Shown here: positions 16,729 through 24,802 of the stretch, one piece after another
Layout: each line of letters begins with the position of its first letter
Position numbering within the stretch: the stretch's first letter is position 1
Source: CAIWHR01 sp963708855
GTDB taxonomy: Bacteria > Pseudomonadota > Gammaproteobacteria > Burkholderiales > Casimicrobiaceae
Direction: 5' to 3'
DNA length: 64,000 nt
Assembly (NCBI GenBank): GCA_963708855.1
Contig: CAVPUM010000001.1
Span: forward strand, 124,001 to 188,000
Position numbers and translations under genes: made by a program
The notes under the pieces: generated by a model
Told to the model about the DNA's origin: nothing
The model's database searches: none
The model's input: only the letters and a program-made list of their open reading frames with translations

Positions 16729-17637
16729 TCAAAGCGCGCGCGGCCACGCCGCGAGACGCACGGCATGGTCGAGCGCGATGCCGGCGAACACGGCCAGCCC
16801 GAGCCAGTGGTTGTGGAGGAACGCGCGGAAGCAGGCGTCGCGATCGCGACCCCGGATGAGCGTCCAATGGTAGGCCGCGCACGCAAGCGCGGCGCCGAGA
16901 CCGGCGTAGTAGAGCGGCCCCATCGTCTGCCACATCCCCACCGCAACCATTCCGGCGAGGTAGATCGCATAACAAAGCATCACCGCGAGAACGTCGAAGC
17001 GCCCGAACGCGATCGCCGACGTCCGCAAGCCGAGGCGCAGGTCGTCGTCGCGATCGACCATCGCGTACTCAGTGTCGTAGGCGACGACCCAGAACAGATT
17101 GAACAGCAGCAGCCACCAGGCGATCGCCGGCACCACGTCGTAAACGGCCGCGTACGCCATCGGAATCCCGAAGGAGAACGCGATGCCGAGGAACGCCTGC
17201 GGCAGCACGAAGAAGCGCTTGAAGAACGGATAGACGAAGGCGATGGCGACCGCCGGGAACGAGAGCAGGATGGTGGTCCTGTTGGTGGACAGCACCAGCA
17301 GGAACGCGCAGAACGCCAGCCCCGCCGCGACCAGGAGCGCCTCCCACGCGGCGATCTCGCCGCTGACGAGCGGCCGGTCCGCCGTACGCGCCACGTGCGC
17401 GTCGAAGCGCCGATCCGCCCAGTCGTTGACGGCGCATCCTGCCGAGCGCATCAGGATCGTGCCGACGGTGAAGATCACCAGCAGCGACCACGTCGGCGCT
17501 CCGTCCGCGGCGAGCCACAGCGCGGACAGTGTCGGCCAGAGCAGGAGCGCGATGCCGATCGGCTTGTCAAGGCGGACGAGCCGCTCATAGGCGTCGAGTC
17601 GCGCGGCAATTCGCGCCTGGGACGGCACGGCGCTCAC
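16729..17637 (-). CDS. ubiA: 4-hydroxybenzoate polyprenyltransferase
   Basis: An integral-membrane prenyltransferase of 302 aa that attaches the polyprenyl chain to 4-hydroxybenzoate, the first committed membrane step of ubiquinone synthesis. Both Asp-rich motifs are present: NDWADRRFDAHVART and YDTEYAMVDRDDDLRLG, with RTADRPLVSG and about eight to nine hydrophobic helices. The GTG at 17637 overlaps the TGA of an upstream repeat-derived linker frame (GTGA). It lies in one transcript direction with the epimerase upstream and the glycosylase downstream. Confidence 0.95.
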   Translation of the reverse strand: MSAVPSQARIAARLDAYERLVRLDKPIGIALLLWPTLSALWLAADGAPTWSLLVIFTVGTILMRSAGCAVNDWADRRFDAHVARTADRPLVSGEIAAWEALLVAAGLAFCAFLLVLSTNRTTILLSFPAVAIAFVYPFFKRFFVLPQAFLGIAFSFGIPMAYAAVYDVVPAIAWWLLLFNLFWVVAYDTEYAMVDRDDDLRLGLRTSAIAFGRFDVLAVMLCYAIYLAGMVAVGMWQTMGPLYYAGLGAALACAAYHWTLIRGRDRDACFRAFLHNHWLGLAVFAGIALDHAVRLAAWPRAL

Positions 17638-17711
17638 GGGCCCCCCTTGGCGCTTCGCGCCGTCCCCCCAAGGGGGAGCAGTTCGCGCTTGGGGCGGCCC
17701 GGCGCACTCAC
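17634..17711 (-). repeat. Junction repeat, epimerase/ubiA (copy c), 25-codon linker frame
   Basis: The clearest copy: GTGAGTGCGCCGGGC at the upstream stop, a CCCCCTTGGGGGG palindromic core, and GGCCCGTGAGC at the downstream start. The frame reads VSAPGRPKRELLPLGGTARS then AKGGP-stop. Its GTG overlaps the epimerase TGA and its TGA overlaps the ubiA GTG, so a ribosome could pass from gene to gene without a gap. Confidence 0.8.
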
Positions 17712-18628
17712 AGCGGCAGCGCCAGCTGCTTCTTCAGGTCGCGGGGCGCGATCTCGGTCAGCAGTTGCTGCGGCGTTTCGTATTTCAGACGCACCCGCAG
17801 CTCGCGCTTCATCCGGGCGTTGACGAGGCGACGCGATTCGCTCATGAACGACAGGAGGAGCGGTGCGATGCGGCGCTCGGCCTCCTCCCACGACACGCGC
17901 GGCGGACGCGGCAGGCGGAAGGCATCGGCGACGGCGTCGAACCAGCCGCCCATCTTCATTTCGGCGTCGTCGCTCACGTTGTACGCCCGATTGGGCTTTG
18001 CGCGGAACAGCGCCGCGACGGCCGCGCGCGCGAGATCATCCGCGTGCACATGATTGGTGAAGACGTCGTCGTCCGCCTGCAGCGTCGGCGTCCCCTGCCT
18101 TATCCGGTCGAGCGGCAGGCGCGTCTCGGCGTAGATCCCGGGGGCGCGCAGGATCGACAGCGCGACCCCATGGCGTTTCGCCCAGGCGCGCAGCCGGTCT
18201 TCCGCCGCGACACGGCGGCGCGACCGTGGCGTCCGGGCGCGGCGTGGCCGGGTCTCGGCGACGCGGGCACCGGCGCAGTCGCCGTACACCCCGGACGTCG
18301 AGATGTAGACGAATCGCTGTGGTATGCTTCGCGCCCGCGTCAGCGCCGCGATGAGTTTCCGGGTTCGCGCGTCGTCGCGGCCCCCGGATGGGGGCGGGGC
18401 AAAATGCATCACCGCGAACGGCGCGGTGCGCAGACGGTCGAGGCTCCGGAGGCGGTCGAGGTCGCCGATGATGGGAACGATGCCGTGCGCGCGCAGCTTG
18501 GCGCTGTCCTCGGCGCGGCGCGTGAGCCCGTAGAGGCGCACTTTGGATTGAAGCAGGCGGGCCGTGCGCAGCGCGACGTCGCCGCAGCCGATCAGTAATA
18601 CCCGTATCACGGTCCAGGGCCTGTTCAC
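17708..18628 (-). CDS. NAD(P)-dependent epimerase-like protein (YeeZ-type SDR)
   Basis: An extended-SDR protein of 306 aa. The nucleotide-binding glycine motif is LLIGCGDVALRTARLL and YISTSGVYGD marks the catalytic Ser/Tyr region; VFTNHVHADDLARA is typical of the YeeZ/SDR_a5 group, whose substrates are unknown. In betaproteobacteria such a gene often neighbours ubiquinone or reductase genes, as here. The Arg-rich stretch RRARTPRSRRR around residue 130 is an insertion-like loop. Confidence 0.75.
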   Translation of the reverse strand: MNRPWTVIRVLLIGCGDVALRTARLLQSKVRLYGLTRRAEDSAKLRAHGIVPIIGDLDRLRSLDRLRTAPFAVMHFAPPPSGGRDDARTRKLIAALTRARSIPQRFVYISTSGVYGDCAGARVAETRPRRARTPRSRRRVAAEDRLRAWAKRHGVALSILRAPGIYAETRLPLDRIRQGTPTLQADDDVFTNHVHADDLARAAVAALFRAKPNRAYNVSDDAEMKMGGWFDAVADAFRLPRPPRVSWEEAERRIAPLLLSFMSESRRLVNARMKRELRVRLKYETPQQLLTEIAPRDLKKQLALPL

Positions 18629-18696
18629 ACCATGTCTGCAGGACGCGTCGCTCGCGCCGATCCACGGCGCGGAACCCTTGCCTTCACGTCGTCGCC

Positions 18697-19749
18697 ATGC
18701 CGCACCAGATTACCATAAACCCCAGCGGCCTTTCGTTCCCTTGCGGCGATGGCGACACGATCCTTGCGGCGGCGATGGCCGCCGACCTGATGCTGCCCTA
18801 CGGCTGCCGCAACGGCGCCTGCGGGACCTGCAAGGGGAAGATAGTTGGCGGGGAAGTCGACTACGGGCCGCACCAGCCGTCCACGCTCACGGCCGACGAG
18901 AAGCGTCTGGGCCTGGCGCTCTTCTGCTGCGCGAAACCGCTGACCGACCTCGTGCTCGAGGTCCGGGAAGTGCGCAAGAGCGGCGACATCCGGATCCGGA
19001 AGCTGCCCTGCCGCGTCGAGTCGATCGACAAGCCGGCGCCGGACGTCGCGATCGTGAAGATCAAGCTGCCAGCGAACGAGCGCCTGCAGTTTCTGGCCGG
19101 ACAATACATCGATCTGCTGCTCAAGGATGGCCGCCGCCGCAGCTTCTCTCTCGCCACGGCGCCACACGACGACGCGCTGCTCGAGCTGCACGTTCGCCAC
19201 GTGCCCGGCGGGCATTTCACCGATCAGCTGTTCCACCAGTTCAAAGGGCGCGAGATCCTGCGCTTCGAAGGACCGCTCGGCACGTTCTTCCTGCGCGAGG
19301 AATCGGACAAGCCGATCATCTTCGTCGCCGGCGGCACCGGCTTCGCGCCGATCAAGGGAATCGTCGAGCACGCGCTTCACCGCGGAACCGACGCGACGCG
19401 GCCGATGGTGCTGTACTGGGGCGCGCGCGCGAAGCGCGACCTCTATCAGCCCGATCTTCCCGGCACATGGCAGCAGCAGGGCCGCAACTTCACGTTCATC
19501 CCGGTGCTGTCCGATCCCGCGCCCGAGGACGACTGGCCCGGCCGCACCGGCCTCGTGCATCAGGCGGTGCTGGACGACTTCGCCGATCTCTCCGGGTATC
19601 AGGTCTACGTTTGCGGCGGGCCGGCGATGGTCGACGCAGCGCGGAAGAGCTTCGTCGAAATGCGCGGGCTCCCCGCGGAAGAGTTCTTCGCCGACAGCTT
19701 CACTTACGCGGTACAGCCGGGAACCCAGGAAAAGCGGGATCCGACCTGA
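18697..19749 (+). CDS. Ferredoxin-NAD(P)H reductase fusion (CDP-6-deoxy-glucoseen reductase-like)
   Basis: A 350-aa electron-transfer protein: N-terminal plant-type [2Fe-2S] domain (CRNGACGTCKGK, with the fourth Cys in LFCCAKPL), then FAD-binding (RRRSFSLATAPHD) and NAD(P)-binding domains (FVAGGTGFAPIKGIVEHAL, YVCGGPAMVD). It is commonly annotated as CDP-6-deoxy-delta-3,4-glucoseen reductase (AscD/E3), but there are no deoxysugar genes nearby, so a reductase component for an oxygenase or hydroxylase is equally possible. The last codons (EKRDPT) lie inside a REP-like repeat. Confidence 0.85.
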   Translation: MPHQITINPSGLSFPCGDGDTILAAAMAADLMLPYGCRNGACGTCKGKIVGGEVDYGPHQPSTLTADEKRLGLALFCCAKPLTDLVLEVREVRKSGDIRIRKLPCRVESIDKPAPDVAIVKIKLPANERLQFLAGQYIDLLLKDGRRRSFSLATAPHDDALLELHVRHVPGGHFTDQLFHQFKGREILRFEGPLGTFFLREESDKPIIFVAGGTGFAPIKGIVEHALHRGTDATRPMVLYWGARAKRDLYQPDLPGTWQQQGRNFTFIPVLSDPAPEDDWPGRTGLVHQAVLDDFADLSGYQVYVCGGPAMVDAARKSFVEMRGLPAEEFFADSFTYAVQPGTQEKRDPT

Positions 19750-19814
19750 CTTCAGGCAGATCGACCGACTTGCGGCGAACACGCGCAAGACATCGGGTCC
19801 GCCCCTGCTTTTCC
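19728..19814. repeat. REP-like imperfect palindrome at a convergent gene end
   Basis: The arms GGAAAAGCGGGATCCGACC (19728-19746) and GGTCCGCCCCTGCTTTTCC (19796-19814) pair at about 15 of 19 positions; an inner stem pairs CTTGCG with CGCAAG. It covers the reductase's last codons and ends at the hemY stop. A palindrome here could act as a bidirectional transcription terminator or RNA stabiliser. Confidence 0.6.
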
Positions 19815-21001
19815 TACTTTTCGAGCTCGGCGAGCGCGAGCTTCAGCGCGGCGGCAAGCTGTACATTGGCATCCGAGTCGCGGCCAATCCGCCCGAAGAG
19901 CTCGCCCAGTGCCACGCGCGTGCGCCAGCTGTCGTCGAGCGCGAGGCTCGCCTCCAGATAAGTCTGGGCCTTGCCCCACAGCTGCGCCCGTTCGCACAGC
20001 ACGCCCAGCGCGTACAGCAGCGTCGCGTCGCCGCTGTGAAGCGCGAGCCAGCGTTCCGCCTGCTCGAGCTGCGGCGCGCCGTCCGCGGGCCGGCATTGCG
20101 CATAGAGCGCGACCAGATCGGGATTCCATTGCCGCTCGAGGCTGCGGGCGAGCAACTCCGCGGCTTCGCGGTCCCCGCCCAGCGCGATGAAACTGCGCGC
20201 CGCCGCGCGCGCGATCTTCGGCATGCGCTGCTCGGCGTCCGAGAGCTTGGCCCAGTAGGCACGCAGCCCTTCGCCATCGAGCACGCGGGCGGCGAGCTCC
20301 TGCGCATGGGCCGCTGCGCGCACGAATTCTCCTTCCGGCACGCCGTATACCTTGCGCTTGACCAGTTGATCGACGAGCGGCGGGATCTCGGCGTAGCGAC
20401 CCGCGCCCTGCAGCGCGCGCAATTCCAGGCGCACCGCGGCGGTATGCGACCCCGCCTCCTTGCGCAACAGGCCGAGGATGCCGAGTGCCTCGAGTGGCTG
20501 GCCCTGCTCGAGCTTCATCTCGGCTTCGAGCATCAGCCGGGGCACCGCAAGACTCGGCACGCAGGCGTCGGGACGTGCGAGCAGCGCCTCGGCGGCGGCG
20601 AACTCGCGGGTCGTGATGGCCGCACGGGCGCCGATCAGCGCAGACAGACCCGACGAGCCCGGTATCGCCAGCGCCTCATCCGCGAACTGCCGTGCCCGGC
20701 CGAAGCGGCCTTCGAGCAGCGCAACGATCGCGGCATCCTGTTTCGCGCGGGCGCGCTCCTGCTGCTGCCGGCGCCGGTTCAGTCGCACCTCCTCGGGCAG
20801 GCCGAGCGCGCGCTTGACGATCCGCAGCAGCGCATAGCAGGCGCCAAAACCCGCGAGCGCGAGGACGAGCAGCAGATTGAGGGAGAGCTCGACCCGGTAG
20901 GGCGGCGCGACGAACAGCACATAGCCGCTCGTCAGCCGTGCCGCAAGCGCAACAGCCACAGCCGCGCCGGCGAGCAGGAGGAACCAGAAGAGGACGCGCA
21001 C
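19814..21001 (-). CDS. hemY: HemY-like TPR membrane protein
   Basis: A 395-aa protein with two N-terminal membrane helices (FWFLLLAGAAVAVALAARLT and LSLNLLLVLALAGFGACYAL) and a periplasmic or cytosolic array of TPR-like helical repeats. The HemY_N signature is visible (GYVLFVAPPYRVELSLNL). HemY is linked to late tetrapyrrole metabolism but its role is not settled. No ATG fits; GTG 21001 starts VRVLFWFL and lies 8 bases after the hemX stop. In many relatives hemCDXY are contiguous; here hemCD are about 35 kb away. Confidence 0.85.
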   Translation of the reverse strand: MRVLFWFLLLAGAAVAVALAARLTSGYVLFVAPPYRVELSLNLLLVLALAGFGACYALLRIVKRALGLPEEVRLNRRRQQQERARAKQDAAIVALLEGRFGRARQFADEALAIPGSSGLSALIGARAAITTREFAAAEALLARPDACVPSLAVPRLMLEAEMKLEQGQPLEALGILGLLRKEAGSHTAAVRLELRALQGAGRYAEIPPLVDQLVKRKVYGVPEGEFVRAAAHAQELAARVLDGEGLRAYWAKLSDAEQRMPKIARAAARSFIALGGDREAAELLARSLERQWNPDLVALYAQCRPADGAPQLEQAERWLALHSGDATLLYALGVLCERAQLWGKAQTYLEASLALDDSWRTRVALGELFGRIGRDSDANVQLAAALKLALAELEK

Positions 21002-21009
21002 CGGCCAGC

Positions 21010-22161
21010 CTATCGTGCCGCCGGCACGGCCGCGGAACCCCGCCCCCCCGCGCGATCCTGCCCGAGACGCAGCACGCGCAGCGCTTCCAGGCTCCGGTTC
21101 AGGTCGGGCGTCTCTCCGGGCATCGGCGAAGCGGCGAGCTGCCGCACGGTTGTCTGCAGCGCCTGCACCGGTTTCGCGCGCGTGTCGAAATACTGCTTGA
21201 GCCACGCCTCCACGGCGGAGAGATCGGCCTGAAAGCTGGCGTCGTTGCGCGCCAGCAGCGCGATCCGCGCGGTGAGCAGCCGCAGCTTCAGGCTCTCGCG
21301 CAGGAAGTACTGTTGCGCCATCGGCACCAGCGGCGCCGCGGGCCGGTCCGCGACCTCGATGCGGATCAACTGCTTCGCATCGCTCCAGAGGTCCGCGAAA
21401 AAGCGGCGCCACGGCGAATCGTCGACAGGCACGGCGTCCTTGTCCGGCACGGGCGGCGGCACCCGCTCGTCCATCGCGAGCGGCAAGGTGTCAACGGCGG
21501 CAATCCCCTGATCGAGCTTCAGGCTCATGCCGACGACGTCGACGTAGGGCACGGCCTTCAGACGGTCCATGTCGCGCGCGAGCGCGCGCCGCAACGGAAC
21601 GAACTGCGGACGTTCGAGGCGCTGCAACTTGGCTTCGGCCAGCTGCAGCGCCGTCAGCGCGGACGGCACGTTGCCCGCGAGCTGCAATTGCTGGCTTGCG
21701 ACCAGGAGCACCTGTTCGATCTCAGAGATCGCGATTTCGTCGCGCGACGGCGCGAGATCGCGGTACAGCGCCTCCAGCGCCGCCTGCTCCGCCTGCGATT
21801 CGGCGAGCCGCGCCTCGAGCAGCGTGATCTTCGCCTGCGCATCGCGCATTTCCGTGGCGAGTTGCGTTTGCGCCTTGCCGGCGGCTTGCGTGGACGACTC
21901 GATGCCGGAGAGCCGTTGCGCCACCTCCATTCGCATTGACTGCTGCGTCCGCCTTGCGTCGAGCCAGAACGCAACCGCAGCGACGATGGCGAGCGCCCCG
22001 ACCCCGATCAGCAGCCGCAGGGAAGCCGGCCGCTTTCCGATGGTGGCGCGCAACTCCGGCTTGGCATCCGCCGGGTCGGCCTCCCGGGGTGCCGCGGCCG
22101 TCTCCGGGACCTCCTGGTCGCGACCGGCGGGGGCCAATGGACGGTCGTTGAGGTCGGACAT
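21010..22161 (-). CDS. hemX: HemX-like membrane protein (uroporphyrinogen-III C-methyltransferase-like)
   Basis: A 383-aa protein with a Pro/Ala-rich cytoplasmic N-terminus, one membrane helix (LRLLIGVGALAIVAAVAFWL), a coiled coil (about residues 75-135, AQAKITLLEARLAESQAEQA) and a conserved C-terminal region (SPWRRFFADLWSDAKQLIRI, QQYFLRESLKLRLLTARIAL). This is HemX as found before hemY. It lacks SAM-methyltransferase motifs, so the enzymatic name should not be taken literally. It is the first gene of hemX-hemY. Confidence 0.88.
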   Translation of the reverse strand: MSDLNDRPLAPAGRDQEVPETAAAPREADPADAKPELRATIGKRPASLRLLIGVGALAIVAAVAFWLDARRTQQSMRMEVAQRLSGIESSTQAAGKAQTQLATEMRDAQAKITLLEARLAESQAEQAALEALYRDLAPSRDEIAISEIEQVLLVASQQLQLAGNVPSALTALQLAEAKLQRLERPQFVPLRRALARDMDRLKAVPYVDVVGMSLKLDQGIAAVDTLPLAMDERVPPPVPDKDAVPVDDSPWRRFFADLWSDAKQLIRIEVADRPAAPLVPMAQQYFLRESLKLRLLTARIALLARNDASFQADLSAVEAWLKQYFDTRAKPVQALQTTVRQLAASPMPGETPDLNRSLEALRVLRLGQDRAGGRGSAAVPAAR

Positions 22162-22325
22162 GATCGTCGGCGGGGAATCGATGCCCGATTCTATCAGGCA
22201 GGGCGCGCGGACCGCGACGCCGGCGGGATTGCGCGATAATGCGCCACATACTCCGGCCCTGCCCTCGCGCCGGGCCCTTGTCAGCCACCCGCGCCCATCC
22301 GCCCCTTCCGCACCAGGACGCCTCC

Positions 22326-23003
22326 GTGTCGACCGTCGCTGTTCTTGTCGCGCTCGCTGCCGCACTCGCGATCGGCTACGCTGCGGGTCGGGCGCACAAG
22401 CGCCGAGCAAGTCCCGCGACAGACCCGCGCGCATCGCCGTCCGCGGTATGCGCGCCATCCGCCAAAGTGCCGCCGCCCGCGGGCAACCCGCCTCCGGCGT
22501 CACCACTGCCGCTGCCCCGCGCCACGCAGGACGGCACGATCGCAGAGCGCGCGCGGATCATCCGCAGCCTCGAGACGGAGACTGCGGTGCTGCGCCGGGC
22601 GATTCTCTCGCGTGATGCCGAACTCACCCATCTTGCCGATCTCGCCGCAGACCGCCGGAGCCTCTATGCCGGTCTTGCGGTCTCGCGTGGCGAGACCGCA
22701 CGCTACCGGCAGCTCGTCCTGGACCTCGAGAACAACGCCCCCCCGCCGTTTTTCGGAGCCGGCGCGCCGGACGACCTGAAGCTCATCGTCGGCATCGGCC
22801 CGGTGCTCGAGCGGATGCTGCAGCAGCTCGGCATCACGACCTACCGGCAGATCGCGCGCTGGAGCGAGCGCGACATCGACGAGATCGATGCGAAGCTACC
22901 GGAATTTCCGGGCCGCGTCCGCCGCGACGCCTGGGTCACGCAGGCGCGCGAGCTGCACCAGAGCAAATACGGCGTGCCGCCGTCGCCAAGGGAGCGGGGT
23001 TGA
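22326..23003 (+). CDS. Membrane-anchored helix-hairpin-helix protein
   Basis: A 225-aa protein: N-terminal hydrophobic segment (VSTVAVLVALAAALAIGYAA), a long Pro/Ala linker, a short coiled coil, and a C-terminal HhH-type domain (DDLKLIVGIGPVLERMLQQL then GITTYRQIARWSERDIDEID). The same domain ends some NADH dehydrogenase-associated (NuoE-like) and predicted DNA-binding proteins. Function unknown. The GTG at 22326 is the start that precedes the helix. Its TGA overlaps the TTG of the transporter gene (TTGA). Confidence 0.7.
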   Translation: MSTVAVLVALAAALAIGYAAGRAHKRRASPATDPRASPSAVCAPSAKVPPPAGNPPPASPLPLPRATQDGTIAERARIIRSLETETAVLRRAILSRDAELTHLADLAADRRSLYAGLAVSRGETARYRQLVLDLENNAPPPFFGAGAPDDLKLIVGIGPVLERMLQQLGITTYRQIARWSERDIDEIDAKLPEFPGRVRRDAWVTQARELHQSKYGVPPSPRERG

Positions 23004-23932
23004 CGCGCGCCGAAGCGTCGCCCACGCCGCACATCACCGCCGCGGCGCTGTTTCCGGTCGCGGTGCTCGCTCTCGTCTGGGGCTGCAACTGGCCGGTGCT
23101 GAAAATGGGCGTCAGCGAGATCGCGCCGCTGACGTTTCGCGCCTTGACGCTGCCCTTCGCCGGGCTCGGCTTGCTCGCGGTTGCGGCGATGTCCGGCGCT
23201 TCGATTCGCATCCCGCGCCCCCTGTGGGTCAAGGTGGCCCTGCTTGCGCTGTTCAACATCGCCGGCTGGAACGGACTGTTGCTGTTCGGGGTCCAGCAAC
23301 TGCCGGCGGGACGCAGCGCGATCCTCGCCTTCACGATGCCGGTGTGGAGCGTGCTGTTCTCGCTTGCCCTGCTGCACGAGCCCCTGTCGAAGCGCAAGCT
23401 GGCGGGCATGGCGCTGGGCGTCCTCGGGCTCGGCGTACTGCTGGGCGAGGACATCCGGCACCTACAGCGCACGCCCGCAGCCGCGCTGTTCATCGTCGGC
23501 GCGGCGATCTCGTGGGCGTTCGGGACCGTGCTCCTGCGTAAATGGAGACTGCCCGTCCCGCAGAATTCGCTATCCGGCTGGCTGATGATCGTCGGCTGGG
23601 TCCCGCTCGCGGTTCTGGCGCCGCTCGCGGCACCCCCGGGGCCGCCGATGATGCCTTCGGCCGGCGCATGGTTCGCGGTCTTCTACAACATCTTTCTCGC
23701 GGGGACGTTCGCGCACTGGGCCTGGTTCACGCTCGCGCGCACGCTGCCCGTCGCGGTCTCGTCGATGTCATCCCTGCCGGTGCCGATCGTCGGCGTGTTC
23801 GCGGGGATGCTCGTGCTGGGCGAGCGCCCGGGTGCGCCCGAGTGGACGGCACTGGCGCTCGTCGTCGCGGCGATGGTCGCGGTGCTGTGGACTCCGAAAG
23901 CAGAGCCGGCGGCGACGGTGGCGGACCCCTAG
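23000..23932 (+). CDS. DMT-superfamily (EamA) transporter
   Basis: A 310-aa, ten-helix permease made of two EamA repeats (ALVWGCNWPVLKMGVSEIAP, and LPVPIVGVFAGMLVLGERPG near the end). EamA proteins export or import amino acids, nucleosides or other metabolites; the substrate is unknown. The start is TTG 23000, coupled to the HhH gene. A tandem repeat follows its stop. Confidence 0.85.
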   Translation: MTRAEASPTPHITAAALFPVAVLALVWGCNWPVLKMGVSEIAPLTFRALTLPFAGLGLLAVAAMSGASIRIPRPLWVKVALLALFNIAGWNGLLLFGVQQLPAGRSAILAFTMPVWSVLFSLALLHEPLSKRKLAGMALGVLGLGVLLGEDIRHLQRTPAAALFIVGAAISWAFGTVLLRKWRLPVPQNSLSGWLMIVGWVPLAVLAPLAAPPGPPMMPSAGAWFAVFYNIFLAGTFAHWAWFTLARTLPVAVSSMSSLPVPIVGVFAGMLVLGERPGAPEWTALALVVAAMVAVLWTPKAEPAATVADP

Positions 23933-24087
23933 CGCCCGCCCGGCCGCCCGAAGGGCACTATGCGCCCCCTTGGGGGGCAGCGAACGAAGTGAGCGTGGGG
24001 GCCGTTCATCCGCCCGCCCGGCCGCCCGAAGGGCACTATGCGCCCCCTTGGGGGCAGCGAACGTAGTGAGCGTGGGGGTCCATCATC
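23933..24087 (+). repeat. Two tandem junction repeats (copy d), then 150 bp without a gene
   Basis: Copy 1 (23933-24010) and copy 2 (24011-24087) are nearly identical. Each reads CGCCCGCCCGGCCGCCCGAA, GGGCACTATG, a CCCCCTTGGGGG core, CAGCGAACG and AGTGAGCGTGGGGG. This belongs to the same family as the linker repeats (shared CCCGGCCGCCCGAAG and palindromic core) but here it does not begin on the upstream stop codon. From 24088 to 24241 I see only the Shine-Dalgarno AGGAG at 24229-24233. Confidence 0.75.
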
Positions 24088-24241
24088 CGCCCGTTCGCGC
24101 TGCACTGCGACATCGCGATCTTCTTGATCTGTACCAAGGTGTTGCCCCTGCACTCGCCCAACAATGGACCCCTCGCGTCGGCCGCCCGCATCGGGCGTGC
24201 ACGCCCCAGCGGCGGCGCCGGACGCCTCAGGAGATGAACTC

Positions 24242-24802
24242 TTGCTGCAGATCATCATTCAGGGCCGGGGTGGCCAGGGCGCGCAGACGGCCGGCAGCCT
24301 GCTGGCCATGGCGTTCTTCGCGGAGGGGCGCCAGGTGCAATCCTTCGCGAGCTACGGTGGCGCGCGGCGCGGCACGCCGGTGAGCTCGTTCATCCGCGTC
24401 GACGACCGACCGATCCGCGTGCGCTGCGACATCGAGCAGGCCGATGCGATCCTGTGCTTCGACGCCAGCCTGCTCGAAGGCCATCTGCTCGCGGCGGCCC
24501 GCCCCGACACGCCGATCGTCGTCAACTCGTCACACACGCCCGCCGAGTTCGCCGGGAAGCTGCCGGGCTATCGCGTGATACCGGTCGACGGGATAGCGAT
24601 TTCGCGCCGCCACGGCCTCGGCCGGATCGTCAATTCCGCGCTGCTGGGTGCGCTGGCGCGGGTGATCGGCACGCCGAAACTCGCGGTGCTGACGCGCACG
24701 CTCACCGCGGAGGCGCCGAAACTGCATGACGAGAACATCGCGGCCTGTGAGGATGGTTACCGCTCCGTCGATGCTCACCTGGAGGCCGTGGTGGCGACAT
24801 GA
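24242..24802 (+). CDS. 2-oxoacid:acceptor oxidoreductase, gamma subunit
   Basis: A 186-aa POR/KOR gamma-domain protein. The family opening IIIQGRGGQGAQTAGSLLA is complete, with SYGGARRGTPVSSFIRVDD following. With the next three genes it forms a four-polypeptide CoA-dependent 2-oxoacid oxidoreductase. I chose TTG 24242 because AGGAG is well placed at 24229-24233; ATG 24164 would add a Pro/Ala-rich extension without a Shine-Dalgarno. Its stop overlaps the next ATG (ATGA). The order gamma, flavoprotein-ferredoxin, alpha, beta resembles phenylglyoxylate oxidoreductase (PadEFGHI) of denitrifying Azoarcus. Confidence 0.85.
   Translation: MLQIIIQGRGGQGAQTAGSLLAMAFFAEGRQVQSFASYGGARRGTPVSSFIRVDDRPIRVRCDIEQADAILCFDASLLEGHLLAAARPDTPIVVNSSHTPAEFAGKLPGYRVIPVDGIAISRRHGLGRIVNSALLGALARVIGTPKLAVLTRTLTAEAPKLHDENIAACEDGYRSVDAHLEAVVAT

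Noticed and set aside
18697..19749. Deoxysugar biosynthesis locus implied by the AscD-like reductase
   Set aside because: No CDP-glucose dehydratase or aminotransferase-like dehydratase is present; the domain layout also fits generic oxygenase reductases.
19747..19795. Rho-independent terminator from the small CTTGCG/CGCAAG stem
   Set aside because: The stem is short, has no U-tract and is better explained as the inner part of the REP-like element.
23933..24087. Possible CRISPR or minisatellite array
   Set aside because: Only two units, no spacers of constant length, no cas genes, and the same sequence occurs as single copies at other gene junctions.
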